Below are positions 56,439 to 64,000 of a stretch of 64,000 nt of DNA, piece by piece. Under the pieces are notes generated by a model, which made no database searches, was not told where the DNA came from, and saw only the letters and a program-made list of their open reading frames with translations. Every line of letters starts with the position of its first letter. Within the stretch, counting starts at the first letter, position 1. The position numbers and the translations under genes are program-made. The DNA is from Caulobacter segnis (GTDB taxonomy: Bacteria; Pseudomonadota; Alphaproteobacteria; Caulobacterales; Caulobacteraceae), in assembly GCF_019931575.1 (NCBI RefSeq), contig NZ_CP082923.1:1178001-1242000 (forward strand), given 5' to 3'.

Positions 56439-59087
56439 ATGTCTCGAATTTCCATGCTCACCGCCGTGAGCGGCCTGGCTCTGTTCGCCGCCGCCGGCGC
56501 TCACGCCCAGACGGCTCCGGCCGCTGAAGCCTCGCAGGTCGAGGAAGTCGTCGTCACCGGCGTCCGCAAGAGCCTGCGCGACGCCCTGGCCGTGAAGCAG
56601 GGCTCCGACAAGGTCGTCGAAGCCATCTCGGCCAAGGACATCGGCGTCCTGCCCGACGTGACCATCGCCGAATCCATCGCCCGCCTGCCGGGCGTCAACG
56701 CCACCCGCGACCGCGGCAACGACAGCCAGGCCGTCGTCCGGGGCCTGGGCGCGCGCCTGGTGCTGGGCACGATCAACAACCGCGAGGTCGCCTCGTCCGA
56801 ACCCGACCGCAACGTCCGCTGGGAGATCTATCCTTCCGAAGTCGTCTCGGGCGTCGAGGTCTACAAGTCGCAGTCGGCCGACCTGATCGCTGGCGGCGTC
56901 GCCGCGACCATCAACATCAACACCATCGCCCCGCTGGACTATCGCGGCCCCGAGTTCGTGCTGCGCGCCGGTCCGGTCTTCTATGACGGCGGCAAGGACA
57001 TCCCGAACTACAAGACGACCGGCTATCGCGGCTCGGGCTCATGGGTCCACAAGCTGAACGACGACCTGGCCGTCGTCGTCGGCGTCACCGCCCAGCGCCA
57101 GAAGAACGGCTACGGCTCGTTCACGGGCTGGGGCTACAACGACTCCAATGCGCGTCCGCCGGCCGGCGCCAGCGACTATTCCAGCGACGTCAACCACGAC
57201 GGCAAGGTCGACTATACGCCCTGGGGCGCGCAGATGTCGGCCAGCCGCATCGACCAGAAGCGCACCGGGATCTCTGGCGGCCTGCAGTACAAGCCGACCG
57301 ACAGGTTCGAACTGAAGGCCGACGCCCTCTATTCGAAGATCAAGATCACCGAGGTCCAGGACCAGACCGTCTGGGGCGCCAACAACTGGGGCAACTGGAA
57401 CACCGGCACGGGCAATATCGGCTGGAACGACGGGACCTACAACGCCCCCGGCGCGTCCTACACCCTGATCAACAACGCCGTGGTGGCCGCCCGCTTGCCG
57501 TTCAGCTCGGTGCAGACCGTGCTGGCCAAGTACTCCGAGGACAAGGACCTGTTCGCCGGCGGCCTGAACGGCAAGTGGACCGGCGACGTGTGGACCGTCA
57601 CCGGCGACGTCTCGTACTCGAAGGCCAAGCGGACCAACACCTGGAAGGCCGTGCGCTTCGAGGCCTGGCCGGCCTGGACCACCTTCGACTGGCGCGCCGG
57701 CGTGACCCCGACCATCACCACCAGCGAGGAGAGCATCAAGCTCAGCCAGACGGCGGACCTGGCCGGTTCGCATGACGGCCCCGAGCGCCTGAACGACGAA
57801 CTGAAGGCCGCGACCCTGGACTTCGCCCGCGACTTCGGCGGCGACAGCGTCTTCAAGAGCGTGCAGTTCGGCGCCCGCGTCTCGGACCGCACCAAGGACC
57901 ATGTCAGCTTCAGCTTCGCTCCGGCCGCCACCGGCGCGACCATCCCGACCAGCCTGTTGACCGCCTACAAGCTCAGCGACGGCGCCAATGTTCCGGCCCT
58001 GCTGACCGGCGACATCGACAAGATCGCGGCCGTCGCCTACGGCGCCAACGCCTTCGACGTCTCCAAGGCGACCGAGGAACTGGCCGAGCGCTGGGCGGTC
58101 AACGAGAAGGTCTACGAAGGCTACGCCAAGCTGAACTTCGCGGGCGACAGCTTCGGCGGCTCGTGGGCCACCGGCAACATCGGCGCGCGCCTAGTCCATA
58201 CCGAGACCAGCAGCGACGGTCAGCAGCAGGACACCGCCAGCGTCTTCAAGGCCGTGACGGTGGACAATTCGTACACCGACCTCCTGCCCTCGGCGAACGC
58301 CAAGCTGGACTTCGGCGGCGGCAAGCTGATCCGCCTGGGCCTGGCCAAGGTCATCGCCCGTCCGCCGCTGGACGAGCTGCGCGCCAGCCGCAGCCTGGCC
58401 AACTGGTCGCCGTGGACCGGAAGCGCCGGCAATCCGAAGCTTAAGCCGTTCGAGGCCATCCAGTTCGACGCCTCGGCCGAATACTACTTCCGTCCTGAAG
58501 CCCTGGTGGCGCTGTCCTACTACTACAAGGACGTCGACAGCTACATCGGCTGGAAGCAGAGCCCGGTCACCTTCGGCGGCCAGACCTACACGGTCGCCAG
58601 CCCGGCCAACGGCGGCAGCGGTCACATCCAGGGCGTGGAGGCGACGTTCCAGACGCCGTTCTTCTTCCTGCCGGGTCCGCTCAGCAAGTTCGGCATCTAC
58701 TCGAACTACGCCTATGTGGAATCGAACCTGAAAGAGTTCTCGCCGGCCAACAATCCGCTGCGGATGACGGGCCTGGCGAAGAACACCGCCACGGTCGACC
58801 TGTGGTATTCGAACGCCGGCTTCGAGGCGCGGCTGGGCTGGAAGTACCACTCGCCGATGACCGTCATCTACGGCTGGAACGGCTCGGACCTGCAGACCCT
58901 GGAGACCGAGAAGACCCTCGACTTCAGCTCGTCCTACCAGATCAACGAGACGATCGGCGTCCGCTTCCAGGTCAACAACCTGACCAACCAGGAACTGCGG
59001 ATGTACCGCGACAACGATCCCAACCGGATCGGCCGCTACGACAGCTACGGCCGTCGCTACCTGGTCGATGTCACGGTGAAGTTCTAA
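56439..59087 (+). CDS. TonB-dependent receptor, Xanthomonas/Caulobacter sugar type (882 aa)
   Basis: Start ATG 56439 with GGGGGAGA upstream; signal peptide MSRISMLTAVSGLALFAAAGAHAQ. Plug: E-V-V-V-T-G-V-R-K-S-L-R-D-A, K-D-I-G-V-L-P-D-V-T-I-A-E-S-I-A-R-L-P-G-V-N, V-R-G-L-G-A-R and V-E-V-Y-K-S-Q. The barrel ends V-T-V-K-F. It lies between GH53 and GH2 with its own 15-bp element, so beta-1,4-galactan oligosaccharides are a fair guess. A long hairpin and then a terminator separate it from GH2. Confidence 0.9.
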   Translation: MSRISMLTAVSGLALFAAAGAHAQTAPAAEASQVEEVVVTGVRKSLRDALAVKQGSDKVVEAISAKDIGVLPDVTIAESIARLPGVNATRDRGNDSQAVVRGLGARLVLGTINNREVASSEPDRNVRWEIYPSEVVSGVEVYKSQSADLIAGGVAATININTIAPLDYRGPEFVLRAGPVFYDGGKDIPNYKTTGYRGSGSWVHKLNDDLAVVVGVTAQRQKNGYGSFTGWGYNDSNARPPAGASDYSSDVNHDGKVDYTPWGAQMSASRIDQKRTGISGGLQYKPTDRFELKADALYSKIKITEVQDQTVWGANNWGNWNTGTGNIGWNDGTYNAPGASYTLINNAVVAARLPFSSVQTVLAKYSEDKDLFAGGLNGKWTGDVWTVTGDVSYSKAKRTNTWKAVRFEAWPAWTTFDWRAGVTPTITTSEESIKLSQTADLAGSHDGPERLNDELKAATLDFARDFGGDSVFKSVQFGARVSDRTKDHVSFSFAPAATGATIPTSLLTAYKLSDGANVPALLTGDIDKIAAVAYGANAFDVSKATEELAERWAVNEKVYEGYAKLNFAGDSFGGSWATGNIGARLVHTETSSDGQQQDTASVFKAVTVDNSYTDLLPSANAKLDFGGGKLIRLGLAKVIARPPLDELRASRSLANWSPWTGSAGNPKLKPFEAIQFDASAEYYFRPEALVALSYYYKDVDSYIGWKQSPVTFGGQTYTVASPANGGSGHIQGVEATFQTPFFFLPGPLSKFGIYSNYAYVESNLKEFSPANNPLRMTGLAKNTATVDLWYSNAGFEARLGWKYHSPMTVIYGWNGSDLQTLETEKTLDFSSSYQINETIGVRFQVNNLTNQELRMYRDNDPNRIGRYDSYGRRYLVDVTVKF

Positions 59088-59093
59088 TCCAGC

Positions 59094-59129
59094 GCCCGAT
59101 CTTTCCGGCGATCGCCGGGAAGATCGGGC
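59094..59129 (+). other. 16-bp intercistronic hairpin after TBDR 56439
   Basis: GCCCGATCTTTCCGG pairs with the facing CCGGGAAGATCGGGC (one G-T pair), about 16 bp with a tiny loop and no T-run. A strong 3' stabiliser of the receptor mRNA or a processing site, upstream of a separate terminator. Confidence 0.65.
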
Positions 59130-59177
59130 TTGGCAAGTTCTAGGGCGTCAACTTCCTCCCCGACGTTCCTTGCGCTG

Positions 59178-59210
59178 GGGGAGGGGGCCTTGCCTCCTCC
59201 CCTTCTTTTT
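59178..59210 (+). terminator. Terminator/attenuator immediately upstream of GH2
   Basis: 10-bp stem (59178-59187 with 59193-59202, one G-T pair), 5-base loop, then TTCTTTTT. It ends 22 bases before the GH2 ATG, so GH2 expression needs read-through or a promoter downstream of the receptor. Confidence 0.85.
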
Positions 59211-59232
59211 GAGTTCGTGAGAGGCTTCCCCG

Positions 59233-61722
59233 ATGCAGATCAATCGACGCCAGGCCCTGGCCGCCACGGCTGGCGCGGCGATGCTGGCCCGCTCGGGCGC
59301 CGCCGCCTCTCAAACCCTCTCCGCTCTCGCCGCCGTCGATCTTGGCCCGCGCGAGCGGATCTCCATGGATTTCGACTGGCGTTTCGCCCTGGGCCACGCC
59401 GCCGATCCCGACAAGGACTTCGGCTTCGGCGCCAACCAGCGCACCTACGCCAAACAGGGCGCCAGCGCGCCCAGCTGGTGGGTGGCCGCCGCCGCCCAAA
59501 AGGACTTCGACGACAGCGCCTGGAAGCCGGTGACCCTGCCGCACGACTGGGCCGTCGAGCTGCCGTTCGCCGACAACCCCGACTACAAGCCCTCGGGCAA
59601 GCCCGACGACGAAGACCTGCGCGCCGCCCATGGCTACAAGGCGCTGGGCCGTGAGTTCCCGCAGAATAGCGTCGGCTGGTACCGCAAGACCTTCGCTCTG
59701 CCGGCCTCGGACGCGGGCAAGCGATTGTCGATCGAGTTCGACGGCGCCTTCCGCGACGCGCTGGTCATCGTCAACGGCTACATCCTGGAACGCGAGGACA
59801 GCGGCTATTCGCCGTTCCGCGTCGATATCACCGACATCGCCAATGTCGGCGGCGACAACTGGCTGACCGTGCGGGTGGACGCCAGCCTGGGCGAGGGCTG
59901 GTTCTACGAAGGCGCGGGGCTCTATCGCCACGTCTGGCTGGTCAAGACCGCGCCGGTCCACGTGCCGCAATGGGGCGTCTTCGTCCGCGCCAAGGTCGAC
60001 GGCACGATCCAGATCGACACCGACCTGGTCAACGAGGGCGACACGGCCCAGGCCTTCGAGGTCTCGCACGCGGTGCTGGACGCTTCCGGCAAGCCCGTCC
60101 TGGCCGTCGCTCCCGCCGCCGACCGCATCCCGGGCTGGGAGCGCCAGAGCCTGTCGCAGACCGTGACCCTGGCCAATCCGGTCCTGTGGTCGCTGGAGAA
60201 CCCGCACCTCTACACCCTGGTCACCGAGACCAAGGTCGGCGGTGCGGTGGTCGACCGGTTCGTCACCCGCTTCGGCGTCCGCTCGATCCGCTTCGACGGC
60301 CAGAAGGGCTTTTTCCTCAACGACAAGCCGGTGAAGCTGAAGGGCAGCTGCAACCACCAAGATCATGCCGGCGTCGGGGCGGCGATCCCGGACGCCCTGC
60401 AGGTCTGGCGACTGGAGCAGCTGAAGTCGATGGGCAGCAACGCCTATCGCGCCTCGCACAATCCGCCGACGCCCGAGCTGCTGGACGCCTGCGACCGCCT
60501 GGGCGTCCTGGTCATCGACGAGACCCGCCGGATGTCCAGCGACCCCACCTCGATGGACGAGCTGGAGCGCCTGGTTCGCCGCGACCGCAATCACCCGTCC
60601 GTCATCCTGTGGTCGATCGGCAACGAGGAGCCCCAGCAGGGCACGGCGCGCGGCGCCAAGGTCGCCACGACCATGAAGCGGCTGGTCAATCGCCTGGATC
60701 CGACGCGCCTGGTCACGGCGGCGATGGACAGCGGTTTCGGCGAGGGCATCAGCGCCGTCATCGACGTGCAGGGCTTCAACTATCGCCACGAGAAGATGGA
60801 CGACTTCCACGCCCGCTTCCCGAACATGCCGATCATCGGCAGCGAGAGCGCCAGCGTGGTCACCACGCGCGGCGAGTACGTCCGCGACGAAGCCAAGAGC
60901 TACGTTCCGGCCTACGACACCGACCATCCCTGGTGGGCGACGACCGCCGAGAAGTGGTGGAGCCACGCGGCCGAGCGGCCGTGGATGGCGGGCGGCTTCA
61001 TCTGGACCGGTTTCGACTATCGCGGCGAGCCGACGCCGTTCAACCGCTGGCCCAGCATCAGCTCGCACTTCGGCGCCTTCGACACCTGCGGCTTCCCGAA
61101 GGACAACTACTTCTACTACCGCGCCTGGTGGCGGTCGGAGCCGCTGCTGCACCTGCTGCCGCACTGGAACTGGGAAGGCCGCGAGGGCCAGCCGGTCGCG
61201 GTCTGGGCGCACAGCAACTGCGACAAGGTCGAGCTCTTCCTGAACGGCAAGAGCCAGGGCGTGCGCGAGGTGAAGGCCAACCACCACGTCGAATGGTCCG
61301 TACTCTACGCCCCGGGCGTGATCGAGGCCCACGGCTACCGGAGCGGCAAGGTCATCCTGCTCCAGCGTCGCGAGACCGCCGGCGCGCCGGCCGCCCTGCG
61401 CCTGACCACCGACCGGTCGAAGCTGAAGGCCGACGGCCAGGACGTGGCGATCCTCAAGGTCGAGGTGGTGGACGCCAAGGGGCGGCTGGTCCCGCGGGCC
61501 GACACCTTGGTGCGCTTCGAGCTTTCGGGCGAGGTCGATGTGATCGGGGTCGGCAACGGCAATCCGACCAGCCACGAGCCCGACGTGGCGGCTCAGCGCA
61601 AGGCCTTCAACGGGCTGCTTCAGGCTATCGTCCGCACCCGGCGGAATCAGGCTGGGCGGGCGAGGGTGGTTGCGGTGGCCGACGGCCTGAAGAGCGCCAG
61701 CCTCGAGCTGGACTGCGGCTGA
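59233..61722 (+). CDS. Exported GH2 beta-galactosidase, shorter type (829 aa)
   Basis: Start ATG 59233, GAGAGG about 9 bases upstream. Tat-like signal M-Q-I-N-R-R-Q-A-L-A-A-T-A-G-A-A. GH2 sandwich-Ig-barrel: D-W-A-V-E-L-P-F, S-V-G-W-Y-R-K-T-F, L-K-G-S-C-N-H-Q-D-H-A-G-V-G, acid/base Glu465 in S-I-G-N-E-E-P, nucleophile Glu538 in I-I-G-S-E-S-A-S, and C-terminal D-V-A-I-L-K-V-E-V-V-D-A-K-G-R, an extra beta domain as in Bacteroides-type GH2 galactosidases. It differs from the LacZ-like enzyme at 27258 in length and export route, so the two probably prefer different galacto-oligosaccharides. Confidence 0.92.
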   Translation: MQINRRQALAATAGAAMLARSGAAASQTLSALAAVDLGPRERISMDFDWRFALGHAADPDKDFGFGANQRTYAKQGASAPSWWVAAAAQKDFDDSAWKPVTLPHDWAVELPFADNPDYKPSGKPDDEDLRAAHGYKALGREFPQNSVGWYRKTFALPASDAGKRLSIEFDGAFRDALVIVNGYILEREDSGYSPFRVDITDIANVGGDNWLTVRVDASLGEGWFYEGAGLYRHVWLVKTAPVHVPQWGVFVRAKVDGTIQIDTDLVNEGDTAQAFEVSHAVLDASGKPVLAVAPAADRIPGWERQSLSQTVTLANPVLWSLENPHLYTLVTETKVGGAVVDRFVTRFGVRSIRFDGQKGFFLNDKPVKLKGSCNHQDHAGVGAAIPDALQVWRLEQLKSMGSNAYRASHNPPTPELLDACDRLGVLVIDETRRMSSDPTSMDELERLVRRDRNHPSVILWSIGNEEPQQGTARGAKVATTMKRLVNRLDPTRLVTAAMDSGFGEGISAVIDVQGFNYRHEKMDDFHARFPNMPIIGSESASVVTTRGEYVRDEAKSYVPAYDTDHPWWATTAEKWWSHAAERPWMAGGFIWTGFDYRGEPTPFNRWPSISSHFGAFDTCGFPKDNYFYYRAWWRSEPLLHLLPHWNWEGREGQPVAVWAHSNCDKVELFLNGKSQGVREVKANHHVEWSVLYAPGVIEAHGYRSGKVILLQRRETAGAPAALRLTTDRSKLKADGQDVAILKVEVVDAKGRLVPRADTLVRFELSGEVDVIGVGNGNPTSHEPDVAAQRKAFNGLLQAIVRTRRNQAGRARVVAVADGLKSASLELDCG

Positions 61723-61950
61723 CGCGCCGCACACTTCCCCCAAATTTCATGCACGCATGGGAGGCGACGGGCGGCGTAAAGCCGGCCGTTTTCGCGTGGG
61801 TATGTGCGTGGACACCGGTTTCCACGGGGCAATATAACGCAACCTTTGCGTGATTTGCGAAATGCGGCGCCTTTGCGGCGGTGCAATATGCGCCCTCAAA
61901 CACCCGCCATTTGTCATAAAAATCATCCAAAAACGGCCTTGAAAAAAGAT

Positions 61951-61964
61951 TGCTAGCGCTGTCA
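61951..61964. promoter_or_regulatory. TGCTAGCGCTGTCA LacI-type site
   Basis: Centre TAGCGCT is shared with the site at 24000. It lies about 160 bases upstream of TBDR 62123. Confidence 0.5.
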
Positions 61965-61992
61965 ATTGGCCATTGCGGCGGTCGGCGACCAA

Positions 61993-62006
61993 TGTTACCG
62001 CTAACT
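61993..62006. promoter_or_regulatory. TGTTACCGCTAACT LacI-type site
   Basis: Near-palindromic (TGTTA...TAAC), 117-130 bases upstream of TBDR 62123 and 28 bases from the previous site. Resembles the motif I recall for Caulobacter xylose-inducible promoters. Confidence 0.5.
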
Positions 62007-62122
62007 AGTCTCTCGTGCATTGGTTGTTCGCCAAGGACGGGAACGGGAAGAGCGGCCGGGAAATGCTTCCGGCTCGTAACAATAAACAGCGCCCCATAGA
62101 GGGCTAATTAGGGGGAACGGCT

Positions 62123-64000
62123 ATGAAGCGACTTCGTCGCTTGCACGCGTCTGCCTCTTGCGTCGCCATCACGGCGGCCATGTTCGCCAGCCCGGTGTTG
62201 GCCCAGCAGACCAGTGACAATGCGGTTGACGAGATCATCGTCACCGGCATCCGCGCTTCGCTCGAGCGGTCGATCGAGATCAAGCGCAGCAACAGCGGCG
62301 TCGTCGACGCCATCTCGGCCGAAGACATCGGCAAATTCCCGGACACGAACCTCGCCGAATCCCTGCAGCGGATCACCGGCGTGTCGATCGACCGGACCAA
62401 CGGCGAAGGCTCGCAGGTCACGGTCCGCGGCTTCGGCGGCGGCTTCAACCTGGTGACCCTGAACGGCCGCACCATGCCGACGGCCAACGTCGCCACGGTC
62501 GGCGGCGACCAGTCGACCGACTTCGCGGCCGGCACCAGCCGCTCGTTCGACTTCTCGAACCTGGCCTCGGAAGGCGTGACCACGCTGGAGGTCTATAAGA
62601 CCGGCCGCGCGGCCATCCCGTCGGGCGGCATCGGCGCGACGATCAACGTCAAGACCCGCCACCCGCTGGACGCGCGCGAGCACGGCCTCACCGGCAGCAT
62701 CGGCGTCAAGGGCGTCTATGATCAGAGCATGTCCGAGAAGCTCGAGGACACTTCGAAATACACGCCGGAAGTCTCGGGCCTGCTGAACTATCTCGACGAG
62801 AGCGAAAAGTTCGGCGTGGCGGTGTTCGGCAGCTACCAGAAGCGCAATTTCACCAGCCGCTCGGTCACCTCGAACGACTGGAACATCCGCACCTTCGCCC
62901 AGTTCAACGACCCGGCGAACGGCTTCGTGCGCAACGGCGGCGCCACCCAGATCACCAATGCGCCGTCGAACCCGAACACCCTGGTCGCGATCCCGAACGA
63001 CAGCCGCTATCACTTCTCGCAAGGCCAGCGCGAACGGGTCAACGGTCAGCTGACCGCCCAATTCCGTCCGACCGAAAGCCTGACGATTACGGCCGACGCC
63101 CTGTACGCCGAGAACAAGTCGTACGAGCGCCGCAACGACAGCACGAACTGGTTCAACCGCCCGTTCGACAAGGTCACGTTCGACAATAACCCGGTCGTCG
63201 CCACCGCGGTCCTGCTGCAGGAAAACCTGAGCGGCACCAAGGACATGGGCTTCGAGCAGCAGTATCGCGCCAACACGGACTCGCTGAAGTCCTATGGCCT
63301 GAACGCCGCCTGGGACCTGACCGACCGTTTCCGCGTCAATATCGACGGCCATATCTCGAAGTCGGACTCCAAGCCGGGCGCGCCGAACGGCACCAGCTCG
63401 ACCATGGTCTCCATCGGCGCGCCGATCATCTCGTCGCACTCGGTCGACTACAGTGGCAAGGTTCCGGTCCAGTCGTTCACGATCAACGACGCCGCCCCGC
63501 GCGGCAACGCCAACGGCCAGCTGGACGTGGGTGACCTGGGCAGCCAGGTGGGCCGCACCTCGGCGCAGCGCCAACAGCACGAGGTCAAGGAAGCCCGCAT
63601 CGACTTCACCTACGACCTGGACGACAACGGCAGCCGCCTGGACTTCGGCGCCGATTACCGCACCTCGAAGATGACCCAGTCGACGACCAATACCGAGCAG
63701 GAACTGGGCTCGTGGGGCATCTCCAATCCGCGTGACGTCCAGCAGTACGCCGGCAATCTGGTCAAGGCCTTCTGCATGGCCTGCCGCTTCAGTGAGCTGG
63801 ATCTCAAGCAGTCCGGTCCCGGCCTGGTCTCGTTCCGCGCCGACGCCGTCGACCTGCTGAACGCCCTGTCGCCGGTCTACACCGCTCGCGGCAACCCCGT
63901 GCGTGTCACCGGCCAGAACAACAACCGCGTCGACGAGGACATCGCCGCCGCCTACGGCCAGCTGACCTGGAAGTCCGAACTGGCCGGCCTGCCGGCCACC
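62123..64000 (+). CDS. TonB-dependent receptor, Xanthomonas/Caulobacter sugar type, cut by right edge
   Basis: Start ATG 62123; signal peptide M-K-R-L-R-R-L-H... to F-A-S-P-V-L-A-Q. Plug: E-I-I-V-T-G-I-R-A-S-L-E-R-S-I-E-I-K-R-S, E-D-I-G-K-F-P-D-T-N-L-A-E-S-L-Q-R-I-T-G-V, V-R-G-F-G-G and L-E-V-Y-K-T-G-R-A-A. 626 codons are visible with no stop; the barrel continues beyond base 64000 and the expected full length is near 1000. Two LacI-type TAGCGCT sites upstream suggest a different sugar signal from the other receptors here. Confidence 0.9.
   Translation, partial: MKRLRRLHASASCVAITAAMFASPVLAQQTSDNAVDEIIVTGIRASLERSIEIKRSNSGVVDAISAEDIGKFPDTNLAESLQRITGVSIDRTNGEGSQVTVRGFGGGFNLVTLNGRTMPTANVATVGGDQSTDFAAGTSRSFDFSNLASEGVTTLEVYKTGRAAIPSGGIGATINVKTRHPLDAREHGLTGSIGVKGVYDQSMSEKLEDTSKYTPEVSGLLNYLDESEKFGVAVFGSYQKRNFTSRSVTSNDWNIRTFAQFNDPANGFVRNGGATQITNAPSNPNTLVAIPNDSRYHFSQGQRERVNGQLTAQFRPTESLTITADALYAENKSYERRNDSTNWFNRPFDKVTFDNNPVVATAVLLQENLSGTKDMGFEQQYRANTDSLKSYGLNAAWDLTDRFRVNIDGHISKSDSKPGAPNGTSSTMVSIGAPIISSHSVDYSGKVPVQSFTINDAAPRGNANGQLDVGDLGSQVGRTSAQRQQHEVKEARIDFTYDLDDNGSRLDFGADYRTSKMTQSTTNTEQELGSWGISNPRDVQQYAGNLVKAFCMACRFSELDLKQSGPGLVSFRADAVDLLNALSPVYTARGNPVRVTGQNNNRVDEDIAAAYGQLTWKSELAGLPAT

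Larger units (their letters stand above)
61723..62122. other. 400-bp regulatory region before the last TBDR
   Basis: No gene seen. It holds a weak 15-bp-like element (ATTTGTCATAAAAAT, 61909-61923), the two LacI-type sites listed separately, and a G-rich ribosome site (GGGGGAA) before ATG 62123. Confidence 0.5.

Noticed and set aside
59140..61743. 867-residue minus-strand frame over GH2
   Set aside because: Antisense shadow; the plus strand has E465/E538 and normal GH2 motifs.
61909..61923. ATTTGTCATAAAAAT as a seventh galactan element
   Set aside because: Left half matches but the GAY core is lost; kept only as weak in the region note.

Overview
The window is high-GC DNA, densely packed with genes on both strands. 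It contains nine outer-membrane TonB-dependent receptors (TBDRs). Four of them have the plug style (V-V-T-G-x-R-x-S-L...D-I-G-x-L-P-D) typical of the Xanthomonas/Caulobacter receptor group. With the short-chain acyl-CoA carboxylase operon and many exported glycoside hydrolases, this points to an alphaproteobacterium of the Caulobacteraceae, most likely Caulobacter. No rRNA, tRNA, CRISPR array, insertion sequence or phage gene was seen.

Layout. (1) 1-6.2 kb: a propionyl-CoA carboxylase operon, pccB-bioB-small ORF-pccA, running off the left edge, divergent from a PccR/ScfR-type regulator with TTGCAA-type sites between them. (2) 6.2-13.5 kb: an exported flavin amine oxidase with an exported RidA-type imine deaminase, an LLM-class flavin monooxygenase, and a membrane-anchored winged-helix regulator divergent from a TBDR. 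(3) 13.6-22.5 kb: a poorly characterised cluster of a TBDR, an unassigned exported protein, a CysB-like LysR regulator, a DUF6152-like protein, two DUF6644-like membrane proteins and an M19-like dipeptidase with two altered metal ligands. A GCATA-NN-CATAT motif recurs in three of its intergenic regions. A PPOX-family flavoprotein follows. (4) 22.5-30.5 kb: galactan genes (GH30, TBDR, GH2). (5) 30.5-40 kb: an MFS exporter, an iron-type TBDR/small membrane protein/PepSY operon behind a Fur-like site, a DUF1624 membrane protein and a TBDR behind a Zur-like site. (6) 40-50 kb: two LacI regulators, GH97, GH43, and an MFS-GH88-ROK operon with repeated TGATAACGATATCA operators. (7) 50-64 kb: TBDR, hybrid histidine kinase, GH53, TBDR, GH2, and a TBDR running off the right edge.

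How it fits together. Regions 4, 6 and 7 look like one large dispersed locus for plant galactan/arabinogalactan and side-chain sugars. TBDRs would import oligosaccharides; exported GH30 (beta-1,6-galactanase type), GH53 (beta-1,4-galactanase) and two GH2 enzymes would cut galactan; GH97, GH43 and GH88 would remove side groups; an MFS symporter and a ROK kinase would take sugars inward. Two regulatory codes can be read directly from the DNA: a 15-bp element (TTGT-centred, GAYAA/GATWAAT) upstream of six galactan-type transcription units, and a 14-bp LacI-type element repeated six times in the GH97/GH43/GH88 part. Both occur together in front of the TBDR at 50001. Functions are inferred from motifs read by eye; no database search was run.
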